Source of the DNA: an uncultured Christensenella sp.
Lineage (GTDB): Bacteria > Bacillota > Clostridia > Christensenellales > UBA3700
Direction of reading: 5' to 3'
DNA: 57,580 nucleotides
Assembly: GCA_910577795.1 (NCBI GenBank)
Contig: CAJTNW010000003.1
Coordinates: forward strand, 1,847 to 59,426
Below, piece after piece: positions 17,351 through 25,832 of the stretch. The notes under the pieces were generated by a model. That model searched no databases and was not told the DNA's origin. It saw nothing but the letters and a program-made list of their open reading frames with translations. The position numbers and the translations under genes are program-made. Each line of letters starts with the position of its first letter. Within the stretch, counting starts at the first letter, position 1.

Positions 17351-19417
17351 ATGAAAAAGAAATTCGGTTTTGTACTAGCAAGTATTTTGCTGGTATGCGT
17401 GTTGTTAATTTCAATGGTTGCTTGTAGTCCTAAAGACCCAGAAGCATTTGAAACAGTAGACAATAGTGTTACTTTAAATGAAATTTGGGATATTTGGGCA
17501 AAAGATAATTTAAAATTAGCAACAGATACATTAGGTGTAGATGTTAATTTAAAATTAATGAGGTTTGACTCTAATATTTCTATTATTTTGCAAGGTGGAT
17601 TATCACAAATTCAAACTACAAAAGACGTTTTGCGTTTTGCTGTTATAGATAATAGTAAAACAACTGTAAATAAAAGTTTGATGGATATTATTATCAGCAA
17701 TGATGGATTAATAGTTTGTGTTGATGAGTATTTTGAAAAACCAATAAAATTTAGTGATGTTAAATTGCCTAAAATAGATAGTGATTTGCCATTTGGTATC
17801 ACATTGGGCAATATTTGTGAGATGATGCAAAATATTCTTGTGCCATTAATAGCAAATGCAATGGATGTAGAGAATAGTAAAGTAGTTATTGACCCAGTAC
17901 TTAACGGCAAAAATGTTTATGACGTTAATTATTCTTTTAGTTTTAAGGCTACAAGTATTATTGATGGTGTTCTTGAGTTTCTTAATTTGCAAAATTCTGC
18001 AGATATAAAAGAAAGCATTGATAGTGTAAAAGCACAACTTAAAGATGTTAAAATAAAGGTAAGTGTAAATACAACTGGTAATACAAGAAAAAAAGTTGAA
18101 AAGCCAGCAAAAGGTTCACCAAAGTATGAATATATTGGTGGTAGTCTTGTAGATTTTAGTTTAGTTGCTGATAATAATGGTAGCGAAATTTCTATTAATA
18201 GTGGTGCAAGTGGAGTAAAAATTTTAAATAGTATACCAGAGGTAAAAATACCTACTGACTGCATTGAGTTTGATAGTTTAGTATTGCCAAGTAATATAAA
18301 TGGGCAGTTTAGTATGAAAGATAGCAAAGGTAATATTTTAGGAAACTATGAGTATACAGCAAACTTTGATTTTAATGCAACGCAAATTGCTTCAACTTTA
18401 CTAGAATGTATTACATCTCAAAGCGGTATGCCACTAGTTAATAAATTGTTTAGAAACAATGATGGCAAAATATTTGTGGAAATAAAACATACTTGTGATA
18501 ATAGTTGTAAGTTTAATCATTTGAGCAAACTTTCTCGTCCTATTATGACAATTGCTTATGACCCACAAAATTTTGGCACAAGTAGAATTTATTTTGCAGT
18601 TAATTTAAGGGGAATAGTAACTGAAGATTTTGGGGAAAAATTTAAGGAATTGTTACCTGCTGGTTCACAAACTTCTGCAGAAGAAATTGTTGGTTTATTG
18701 CCAGAAGAAGATTTAATTTTTAGCATTGACCCAATGGCATATATCACACTTGATAAAATTCAAACTGATATTACACCTAAAGCATATAATATGCTTAGCG
18801 CAATTGCAGATAGTAATGATAAAAATGTTATTGATTTTGCAGGTTTAGTAAATTCAATTTTGCAATTAGAAGAGTTAAGCGAGTATAAGGAAACTATTCA
18901 AAAAGTTATAAATTTGGCTTTCCCTAATGTGGATAGTATTGAATTTACAACAGAGCATACTAATGAACATATTACCGATATTAATGTAAAAGAAAAGTTT
19001 ATGGAAAACAGAACTTTTGTATTTAATAGCGATTTTCAAGAGGTTATTGCTCCAATTTCGAGTAAGATTGCCTTTGATAGAATAGATAGAGAAGACTACT
19101 ATAATCAAGACGGAAGTTTAAAAGATTTAACAGCGGAACAAGTGCTATCTTTGATAGGCGAAAAAGCAAAATGTAGTTATAAAGATATGTTAGGAAACAC
19201 CATTAATGAAGATTTAACTATCATTGACATAATTGGTTTGGATACGCAATTGCTAGGCACAACTCAAAAAATTTATCTTGTAGTAAATGGCAATTTAGGA
19301 AATAATTTTTATAAATTTAAAGAGAATTTTGCTAAACTTTTTGGAGATAATATTCAACCTGAAAGTAACTATAAAGTGGTAGATGGGGTAATCGAATTAA
19401 GTATTACTTTAATTTAA
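17351..19417 (+). CDS. Large lipoprotein of unknown function
   Basis: The 688-residue protein has a lipoprotein signal peptide: MKKK, a hydrophobic core and the lipobox SMVAC with Cys25 as the lipidated residue. The rest is predicted to be external and shows many alternating beta-type stretches but no family I recognise. A short cysteine-bearing segment at about residues 376-395 (EIKHTCDNSCKFNHLSKL) stands out in an otherwise cysteine-free chain. The gene is monocistronic, with its own promoter and terminator. It might be a surface-anchored binding or assembly protein; nothing in the sequence fixes a function. Confidence 0.75.
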   Translation: MKKKFGFVLASILLVCVLLISMVACSPKDPEAFETVDNSVTLNEIWDIWAKDNLKLATDTLGVDVNLKLMRFDSNISIILQGGLSQIQTTKDVLRFAVIDNSKTTVNKSLMDIIISNDGLIVCVDEYFEKPIKFSDVKLPKIDSDLPFGITLGNICEMMQNILVPLIANAMDVENSKVVIDPVLNGKNVYDVNYSFSFKATSIIDGVLEFLNLQNSADIKESIDSVKAQLKDVKIKVSVNTTGNTRKKVEKPAKGSPKYEYIGGSLVDFSLVADNNGSEISINSGASGVKILNSIPEVKIPTDCIEFDSLVLPSNINGQFSMKDSKGNILGNYEYTANFDFNATQIASTLLECITSQSGMPLVNKLFRNNDGKIFVEIKHTCDNSCKFNHLSKLSRPIMTIAYDPQNFGTSRIYFAVNLRGIVTEDFGEKFKELLPAGSQTSAEEIVGLLPEEDLIFSIDPMAYITLDKIQTDITPKAYNMLSAIADSNDKNVIDFAGLVNSILQLEELSEYKETIQKVINLAFPNVDSIEFTTEHTNEHITDINVKEKFMENRTFVFNSDFQEVIAPISSKIAFDRIDREDYYNQDGSLKDLTAEQVLSLIGEKAKCSYKDMLGNTINEDLTIIDIIGLDTQLLGTTQKIYLVVNGNLGNNFYKFKENFAKLFGDNIQPESNYKVVDGVIELSITLI
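19021..19036 (-). repeat. Near copy of the dispersed word, reverse strand
   Basis: Read on the - strand this is AAAATCGCTATTAAAT, one base different from the copy at 38932. It lies inside the large lipoprotein gene and may be chance. Confidence 0.25.
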
Positions 19418-19435
19418 AAATTAGTTTATAATAAA

Positions 19436-19470
19436 AAACAGACACTGCAAATATGCAATGTCTGTTTTTT
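19436..19470. terminator. Terminator between the lipoprotein and DUF1540 genes
   Basis: AACAGACA..TGCA pairs with TGCA..TGTCTGTT around a short loop, with flanking A and T runs. It can serve both convergent genes. Confidence 0.8.
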
Positions 19471-19487
19471 CTTTATTGTTTAGTTTA

Positions 19488-19799
19488 TTATTCTTTAGTT
19501 CTTGTTTTGCATTTTGTTGATAATAACTTTTCTCCAACATTCACAAAATCAGCAGCACATTTAAAACATTTGTTATAACTGCAGTCAGTGCTGTTACATT
19601 TAATAAGAGTATCTTCATTATCTGAATAGTTAAATTCACTTGATACTTCCATATTGACAAATTCTTGTTCAATTACTCCGTTTTCCCTTTTTATTCTAGT
19701 AATACAATTACCTCTTTTATCAATATTAACTACACCTGCTTTGCAATGAAACCCTTCATTAAACTCGCAGTTGCTTGTTGTACATTTTAGTCCTTTCAT
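19488..19799 (-). CDS. Double DUF1540 cysteine-rich protein
   Basis: The 103-residue protein carries two copies of the short DUF1540 pattern. The first is near residues 5-19 (CTTSNCEFNEGFHCKAG) and the second near 68-97 (CNSTDCSYNKCFKCAA, ending KCKT). These domains have four spaced cysteines and probably bind a metal; their role is unknown, although they are common in spore-forming Firmicutes. An AGGAGG site precedes the ATG. A 35-residue linker separates the two domains. Confidence 0.8.
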   Translation of the reverse strand: MKGLKCTTSNCEFNEGFHCKAGVVNIDKRGNCITRIKRENGVIEQEFVNMEVSSEFNYSDNEDTLIKCNSTDCSYNKCFKCAADFVNVGEKLLSTKCKTRTKE

Positions 19800-19909
19800 A
19801 ATTTCCTCCTATAAGTAATGCCGTTTTAATTAGTATTTACGAATATTTTGCAATTATTCATTAAAAGTTGTGCTAAAATAAACTTATTTAAATTACCCCC
19901 TCTTTTTGC

Positions 19910-19938
19910 TTGCTATCCTTATAAATATTTGCTAAAAT
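19910..19938 (+). promoter_or_regulatory. Likely promoter of the kinase-like gene
   Basis: TTGCTA (19910-19915), 17 bp, TAAAAT (19933-19938). The match is weaker than for other promoters in this window. Confidence 0.4.
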
Positions 19939-19997
19939 ACTGAATGGTGTGTATTGGATACAAAAATATATGCTGATTTTATGAGTTTGGGGAAATT

Positions 19998-20660
19998 ATG
20001 AATTTACAATTTATCAAACAATTAAGCCGTAGTAGTAATAAAGTCTGTCTTGCAAAATGCGAAAACGGAATGTTGGTTGTGCTTAAAAAGTATAAGGATT
20101 CTGCTACATTAAAAATAGAGACTACAATTTTAAATCAATTGTCAGTTACTGGTTACGCACCTAAGATACTCGAGTTAGGTGATGATTATATTATTTATGA
20201 GTATATTGAAGGCGATTTATTAAAAGATAAATTTTTGTTTTATACAATGAGCGACAATATAGACGGACTTATAAGACTTGCAAACGAACTTTCTATATTT
20301 TTACAAATTTTTTATTCTTTGGCTGATGGGTATATAGTAAAAGATATAAATTTTGATAATTTTATTATAAAAGATGGCAGGTGCTATGGCATTGATTATG
20401 ATAGTGCTGAAGAGGGAATGCAATATGTAGATATCGCTGGCATAGTGGCTTATGCAGTATCCAATTGTGCAGGTAATATATATTCTTCTTTTCCATTTAT
20501 TATGCAAATACTTAAAAATTTTAGATACAAAATGATAGATATTATTAATGATGTAAGAAGTAGTTTGAAAGAAAGTAAAAAAATTATTAATATTGATAGT
20601 GTACTTAGCGATTTATTGCTAATAGACGAAAATAAATTTGATAAATTTTTGCAAAAATAA
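19998..20660 (+). CDS. Small protein-kinase-fold protein
   Basis: The 220-residue protein has the compact plan of atypical Ser/Thr or small-molecule kinases: a Lys in VVLKKY near residue 30, a hinge-like YIIYEYIEGDLL near 68-80, a catalytic-loop-like VKDINFDNFII near 113-123 (Asp and Asn in the D-x4-N spacing) and YGIDYDSAEEG in place of DFG. It lacks a full C-lobe and membrane segments. It is a monocistronic gene. YrzF/YbdM-type small kinases of Firmicutes are the nearest idea. The substrate is unknown. Confidence 0.65.
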   Translation: MNLQFIKQLSRSSNKVCLAKCENGMLVVLKKYKDSATLKIETTILNQLSVTGYAPKILELGDDYIIYEYIEGDLLKDKFLFYTMSDNIDGLIRLANELSIFLQIFYSLADGYIVKDINFDNFIIKDGRCYGIDYDSAEEGMQYVDIAGIVAYAVSNCAGNIYSSFPFIMQILKNFRYKMIDIINDVRSSLKESKKIINIDSVLSDLLLIDENKFDKFLQK

Positions 20661-20863
20661 TTGTAAACATATTGAAAAATAATTTTTTATGTGTTACAAT
20701 ATTATTATATTATAATTATATATTAAAAATAATCTTAAGACATATTTTATATGCAAATAGTAAATTGATTTATATTATAATTATAAATTGATTTGGTAAG
20801 TGCAGTAAAAGTCTTAAATGATGGGGCATCTGGTATTGTGTTTTTAGATTAATAGGAGAAAGT

Positions 20864-21073
20864 ATGAAGTTTTGTGAAAGATTAACTCAACTGAGAAAGG
20901 AAAAAGGTTTTAATCAACAATATGTTGCTGGGTATATGGGTGTTACTCAGGTTAGTATCAGCAATTGGGAAAGAGGGTTTAAAGAGCCTAATTTTCAAGC
21001 ACTTATTGATTTAGCAAGTTTGTTTGATGTATCAAGTGATTATTTGCTAGGTATATCCGATAAACGAAAATAA
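20864..21073 (+). CDS. Xre-family transcriptional regulator (HTH only)
   Basis: The 69-residue protein is almost entirely a helix-turn-helix of the Cro/CI type (LTQLRKEKGFNQQYVAGYMG, VTQVSISNWERGFKEP, ALIDLASLFDVSSDYLLG). AGGAGA precedes the ATG. It has no effector domain, so it would act as a simple dimeric DNA-binding protein. The 200 bases before it are extremely AT-rich with several partial palindromes and could hold its own operator, but no clear one was found. Confidence 0.9.
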   Translation: MKFCERLTQLRKEKGFNQQYVAGYMGVTQVSISNWERGFKEPNFQALIDLASLFDVSSDYLLGISDKRK

Positions 21074-21143
21074 AATTTTATTTTTACATATTTATTAAAA
21101 ATTGAATATAATATTTATTAATATGTAAGAGGATAGGGGATAA

Positions 21144-22052
21144 ATGGTTATTATTAAAAATGTAAATTTTAGCACTTTTGGCAATTGTTTGGAAATATCA
21201 AACGGCAAAGTTGTACTTCGCGTGACAACGGATATTGGACCACGTATTATTTATTATGGTACAACTGACGAAGATAATATGATGCATACTGACGATAAAG
21301 GTTTAAATATACGTCCTAGTGAGTTTTTAGATAAAAATTATGGTAAAGGTGAGGCTTGGAGAATTTATGGTGGTCACAGACTTTGGAAATCTCCTGAAGA
21401 CGAGTCAAGTTATCAACCAGACCATAATAAAGTTGATGTAAAATTGCTTGCAAATGGTGCAGAGTTTTTTAGTGGTAACGACATGGTAACTGGCATAGGC
21501 AAAACAATAAAAGTTACTATGGCAGACAGCGGCGATGTTACTATTGAACACATTTTTTATAATTGTGGAGATAAACCTCTTAATGTTGCATTATGGGCAT
21601 TATCTGTTATGAATAAAAATGGTATTGCAGTAATTCCAATGTCAAAAGAAGATACAGGATTACTTGCTAATCGTAATTTGGTAATTTGGCCTTATACTGA
21701 TGTTATAGATGACAGACTTCAAATTAAACAAAACTATATTAGTATGAGACAAGACCCTAATTGTAAAGGCCCTATGAAAATTGGTACTTTAAATACAGAA
21801 GGTATTGCATACTATATTAGAAATGATAAATTAGTAGAAAAAATATATCCAAAAGCAAAACGAGATGGCAATTATGTTGATTACTCTTGTTCAACTGAAC
21901 TTTACACTTGTAAGGATTTTATAGAAGTTGAAAGTTTGTCTGAACTACAAGATATACCAGTAGGAGGTATTGCTACTCATACTGAGGTGTGGAAGTTACA
22001 TATTGCAGATAAATTATACAATGATATAAAGGCAATGATAAATGAAAAATAA
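21144..22052 (+). CDS. DUF4380 (galactose-mutarotase-like fold) protein
   Basis: The 302-residue cytoplasmic protein is a beta-sandwich protein with the DUF4380 features: VVLRVTTDIGPRIIYYG near the start, AWRIYGGHRLWKSPE near residue 70, and MSVMNKNG-like and FIEVESLSELQDIPVG segments later. Members are thought to bind sugars, but no reaction is established. It overlaps the next lipoprotein gene by 11 bases, so the three genes to 23762 form one operon. Confidence 0.75.
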   Translation: MVIIKNVNFSTFGNCLEISNGKVVLRVTTDIGPRIIYYGTTDEDNMMHTDDKGLNIRPSEFLDKNYGKGEAWRIYGGHRLWKSPEDESSYQPDHNKVDVKLLANGAEFFSGNDMVTGIGKTIKVTMADSGDVTIEHIFYNCGDKPLNVALWALSVMNKNGIAVIPMSKEDTGLLANRNLVIWPYTDVIDDRLQIKQNYISMRQDPNCKGPMKIGTLNTEGIAYYIRNDKLVEKIYPKAKRDGNYVDYSCSTELYTCKDFIEVESLSELQDIPVGGIATHTEVWKLHIADKLYNDIKAMINEK

Positions 22053-22989
22053 AGTTAAATTGATAGTAACGCTAGCGGTTTTATTAACGCTAGCCTTACT
22101 TGCCTTAACGGGGTGCACAACTACAATTAGAGATTATAAACTAGATGACATTGGGCTAATTACTATTTCCGATGCCATAGAAGATAGTTTGGAGTCTTGT
22201 GTAGTGGTAGAAGTTATGCAAAGCGGTCAAACTTATTATTATTCTGTTGGTGTTGCTGTAAATGAAAATACTATTATTTGTCCAAAACAAACAATGCCAG
22301 CAAATAGTCTTTCAACAACAAACCATTTTTTACCATCTAATTTGTATTCTATAAAAGGCAGACTTTATGAAAAAACAGGTAGATTTAATTTAGAATATTC
22401 AAAATCTATTAATTCTTTGCTAGAATATGATGCTGCGTTTTGGGTATTTCAGGTAACAGATACAAATGTAAAATTAACTCCTGTAAAATTTGCACAAACA
22501 AAAGAAAATAATGACATAATTGCTTTGGGTGAAATGTTGTTTGGAGTTGAAATTCTATTGCCAAGTTATAAGGTTTGGGAGGATACTGCAAGAGAAAATA
22601 TTCCAACTTCTGAATATTTAAAAGTTATATCTGCAATGGTTTCCTCAAAAAGTATGCAAATTGGTACTTATGGCCCATCTCAATTAAAAGATGTGCTTAA
22701 AGAAATATCTTTTACTACACAAGGTTATTTTAATAAGTCAGATTATGATACATATATGTCTGGTTGGAATGTATTACATTATTATTCTTCACTTGGCAAT
22801 GTTTCCAATTATGCGCTTACAAATAATATGTTGTTTAATAAAAATGGTGAGTTTGTAGGTTTAAATTATTTGAAACGAGTTGATGAAGGAGAAAAAAATG
22901 GGCAGGTTGTTATAGGAATAGGATATGCGTGCAAAAGCAATAGTATAAAAACCATTTTGGAGTCAGTAGGAGTTGAGGTGACAATATGA
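22042..22989 (+). CDS. Lipoprotein with degenerate trypsin-like protease fold
   Basis: The 315-residue protein has a signal peptide with lipobox ALTGC (Cys25). Its body follows the plan of the trypsin-like protease encoded next: a VGVAVNENTIICP strand where the protease has the TNYHV histidine, LLEYDAAFWVF where it has MDLALIKI (Asp kept), and NMLFNKNGEFVGLNYL where it has the GNSGGGFFDSNGKLAG serine region. The catalytic His and Ser are therefore absent. I infer an inactive paralogue, possibly regulating or sharing substrates with its neighbour. The stop overlaps the next start as ATGA. Confidence 0.65.
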   Translation: MKNKVKLIVTLAVLLTLALLALTGCTTTIRDYKLDDIGLITISDAIEDSLESCVVVEVMQSGQTYYYSVGVAVNENTIICPKQTMPANSLSTTNHFLPSNLYSIKGRLYEKTGRFNLEYSKSINSLLEYDAAFWVFQVTDTNVKLTPVKFAQTKENNDIIALGEMLFGVEILLPSYKVWEDTARENIPTSEYLKVISAMVSSKSMQIGTYGPSQLKDVLKEISFTTQGYFNKSDYDTYMSGWNVLHYYSSLGNVSNYALTNNMLFNKNGEFVGLNYLKRVDEGEKNGQVVIGIGYACKSNSIKTILESVGVEVTI

Positions 22990-23762
22990 AAAGAAAAAGT
23001 ATTGTTTTAATTTTAGTATTAATTTTATCAATTTTGTGCATTACGGCTACTGGTTGCTTTACAAAAAATGTTACAGAAGAAGTCAATGTTGCAAATAATA
23101 ACTTTGCATTTGAAAAAGTGGTTGGCGAGGTTATAAATTCTACTGTTACAATAACTTGCGTAACAGATAATGGTACATCAGGTGGGGCAGGAGTAGTCGT
23201 GTCAAGCGAAGGTCATATATTGACAAATTATCACGTTATAAGTGGCGCAAGGTCAGTTACAGTTAGGTTTGCAGATGCTGAAGAATCTGAATATTCAGGT
23301 CTTGCATACAATGCAGATATTGTTAGCGAAATAAAAGATGGCTCTGCTTATACAAACATGGATTTGGCATTAATAAAAATTAGAGGCAGTTTATCTACTA
23401 AATTCAAACCTGTTAAAATAAAAACAGAGCAAGTTAAATGGGGCGAGTATGGTGTTATTATTGGTAACCCAAAGCAAGTTGGTAGTTTATGTGCTCATGC
23501 AATGGTATCTAACCCTTCAAGATTAATGGAACATAAAGTTAAAGTAGTTCATAAGACTGAATTTATTACACTTGATGCTCCTGTCAATCCGGGTAATAGT
23601 GGCGGTGGATTTTTTGATTCTAACGGCAAGTTAGCAGGTATTGTTACATTAAGACAATATGATGATAGTGAGGCAAATAAGAATGTTGTTTTTGGTATTG
23701 CTTTTGCAATGCCAGCAAACACTGTAAATAAATATCTTCAAAGGTATGGTATAAACTTATAA
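22986..23762 (+). CDS. Trypsin-like serine protease lipoprotein (HtrA-like, no PDZ)
   Basis: The 258-residue protein has a lipobox ATGC (Cys24), so it should be anchored on the outer face of the membrane. The catalytic triad is visible: His in LTNYHVI (about residue 81), Asp in NMDLALIKI (about 125) and Ser in NPGNSGGGF (about 203). There is no PDZ domain, unlike DegP or HtrA. It is translationally coupled by a four-base overlap to the degenerate paralogue upstream. It probably takes part in surface protein quality control or processing. Confidence 0.85.
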   Translation: MKRKSIVLILVLILSILCITATGCFTKNVTEEVNVANNNFAFEKVVGEVINSTVTITCVTDNGTSGGAGVVVSSEGHILTNYHVISGARSVTVRFADAEESEYSGLAYNADIVSEIKDGSAYTNMDLALIKIRGSLSTKFKPVKIKTEQVKWGEYGVIIGNPKQVGSLCAHAMVSNPSRLMEHKVKVVHKTEFITLDAPVNPGNSGGGFFDSNGKLAGIVTLRQYDDSEANKNVVFGIAFAMPANTVNKYLQRYGINL

Positions 23763-23834
23763 TAACCAAAAACCTTTCAAAAATCGTAGGTAAATACAAA
23801 ATATTGCTTTATTTAAAACGCAAAAAGGATAAAT

Positions 23835-24428
23835 ATGTTTATTGCAATTGGTGGCGGCAGTTTAAGAGAAATGACTAGTGTAAATGACTATATAGTATCT
23901 GAACTTGAGTATATACGCGAAAAATATCAAAGAAAGCCTAAGATATTGTTTTTGCCACAAGCAAGTTTTGAGTCAAAGCCGTATGTCAATTCTTTTACAA
24001 GAGAGTTTGGTACAAGGCTAAAATGCAAAACTACAGTTGGTCTTTGGGCAAATGGTGAAATGGATTTTGAACACATAAAAAACAAATTTGATATAGTTGA
24101 TGCTATTTATATTGGTGGTGGCAGATACGATATACTTTTGCAAGAATTTGAAAAGATGGGGATAGGTGACCTACTTATTGATTTTTACAAAAAAGGCGGA
24201 CTTGTTATTGGCAATAGTGCTGGTGCTATGATAATGTTTGAAAAAGTAGTGTCAGATTACAAAATAATGGCAGGTATAAGCAATAGTTACGAAGTTGCAG
24301 ATGGTTATGGATTAATTAAAGGCTGTTTTTGCCCACATTCAAATGAGCAAAGTAGGTTAGAATTTATTAAATCTCAAGATTTAAATTGTATATTGCTTAA
24401 AGAAAATGAGTATTTGAAATTTGAATAA
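23835..24428 (+). CDS. Peptidase E family (S51) protein
   Basis: The 197-residue cytoplasmic protein belongs to the S51 family, whose characterised members remove N-terminal aspartate from dipeptides. The nucleophile elbow GNSAGAM lies at about residues 126-132, preceded by the AIYIGGGRYDIL strand, and a His follows in FCPHSNEQSR near residue 178. AAAGGA precedes the ATG. It has its own terminator. Confidence 0.85.
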   Translation: MFIAIGGGSLREMTSVNDYIVSELEYIREKYQRKPKILFLPQASFESKPYVNSFTREFGTRLKCKTTVGLWANGEMDFEHIKNKFDIVDAIYIGGGRYDILLQEFEKMGIGDLLIDFYKKGGLVIGNSAGAMIMFEKVVSDYKIMAGISNSYEVADGYGLIKGCFCPHSNEQSRLEFIKSQDLNCILLKENEYLKFE

Positions 24429-24447
24429 AATTGTACTATAAAATATT

Positions 24448-24471
24448 AAAGCGATTTATATCGCTTTTTTA
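24448..24471 (+). terminator. Terminator after the peptidase E gene
   Basis: AAAGCGAT pairs with ATCGCTTT around TTAT and runs into T residues. Confidence 0.8.
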
Positions 24472-24502
24472 ATGGCAAAAATTATTAGGAGTAAAGTTAA
24501 TT

Positions 24503-25780
24503 ATGGCTAAAATAATTGGGGTAGACAAAGGCAGTGTTGCAGACCAACTTGGCATAAAAGTTGGTGATATTTTGCTTGCCTTTGATGGCAATCCTGTACA
24601 AGATATTTTAGACTATCATTATTATGACGGAATGGAAGAGTTTGTTATGTCCGTTGAGTGTGGTGATGAAATAATTGATTTTGAAATAGAAAAAGACTTT
24701 GATGAAAGTCTTGGAATGGAACTGGACGAGAGTATGGAATTAGTGCCTATTAGGTGCAAAAATAAGTGCAAATTTTGTTTTGTGGACCAGTTGCCATGTG
24801 GTATGAGAGATACTTTATATGTTAAAGATGATGATTATAGGTTATCCTTTATTTCAGGTAATTACATAACCTTAACCAATGTGTTTGAAGAAGAATTAAA
24901 ACGTATAGTAAGGTTACATTTATCACCGCTTTATATATCTGTTCATGCTACAGATACTAATATTAAAAAGCAGTTGGTTACAAATCCAGAAGGTGCAAAA
25001 ACATTTGAAAAAATCAAATTTTTGGTGCAAAACGGGATAGAAATTAATACACAAATAGTAATGTGTCCTAACGAAAATGATAGTCAAGTATTGATAAAAA
25101 CATTGGAAGACTTAAATAGCCTAAGACCTAATTTAAAAACTGTTGCTGTTGTGCCAGTAGGTCTTACAAAATATAGAGATAACCTTTATCCATTAAGTTT
25201 GGTAGATAAACAAAAAGCGACTGAAACTATTGAAATAATAAACAATATAAATAATAAATATGGTGTATTTGTTTATCCGTCTGACGAATTTTATATTAAG
25301 GCACAATTACCTTTGCCTAAGTATGAGGAATATGGTGATTTTGAGCAAATAGAAAATGGTGTTGGGCTAGTTAGAAGTTTTGAGTATGAAGTGGATATTG
25401 CTTTAGAGGATTTAAAAAAATGTAAGTCAAAAGCAAAAGTCAGTTTAATTACAGGTCAGTCATTTGGTGATTTTTTAGTAGAGTATTGTAAAAAAATAGA
25501 AAACAAACTAAAAGGACTACAAACAGATGTAATCAAAATTGAAAATGAGTTTTTTGGAAAATCAATAACTGTTGCTGGTTTGATTACTGCGGGAGATATA
25601 ATAAAACAATGTAAAGGTAAATTACACAAAAATGTAATAATACCAAACACAATGTTAAGGGAATTTACTACTACCTTTCTTGATGGAATGAGTACAAAAC
25701 AGTTGGAAAAAGAATTGGGAGTTAAACTACATGTTTGCTGTGGTGGTAGTCATTTAGTGGAAATTATAGCAAATTTATAA
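24503..25780 (+). CDS. PDZ-radical SAM-DUF512 protein
   Basis: The 425-residue protein has an N-terminal PDZ-like domain (about 1-70, GSVADQLGIKVGDILLAFDG), a radical SAM-like core with CKNKCKFCFVDQLP (CxxxCxxC, about 88-101) and the C-terminal DUF512 domain ending in LHVCCGGSHLVE. The family is conserved in Clostridia and Cyanobacteria, commonly beside der as here, but its reaction is not established. AGGAGT precedes the ATG. The short distance to der (52 bases, no terminator) suggests co-transcription. Confidence 0.9.
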   Translation: MAKIIGVDKGSVADQLGIKVGDILLAFDGNPVQDILDYHYYDGMEEFVMSVECGDEIIDFEIEKDFDESLGMELDESMELVPIRCKNKCKFCFVDQLPCGMRDTLYVKDDDYRLSFISGNYITLTNVFEEELKRIVRLHLSPLYISVHATDTNIKKQLVTNPEGAKTFEKIKFLVQNGIEINTQIVMCPNENDSQVLIKTLEDLNSLRPNLKTVAVVPVGLTKYRDNLYPLSLVDKQKATETIEIINNINNKYGVFVYPSDEFYIKAQLPLPKYEEYGDFEQIENGVGLVRSFEYEVDIALEDLKKCKSKAKVSLITGQSFGDFLVEYCKKIENKLKGLQTDVIKIENEFFGKSITVAGLITAGDIIKQCKGKLHKNVIIPNTMLREFTTTFLDGMSTKQLEKELGVKLHVCCGGSHLVEIIANL

Positions 25781-25832
25781 GATAAAGTGGACATTGAATT
25801 TAAATTTATGTAAATTCAATTTTGGAGGAGAT

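Noticed and set aside
20680..20800. AT-rich partial palindromes upstream of the small Xre gene
   Set aside because: They are imperfect and made almost only of A and T, as expected by chance in this composition, so no operator is claimed.
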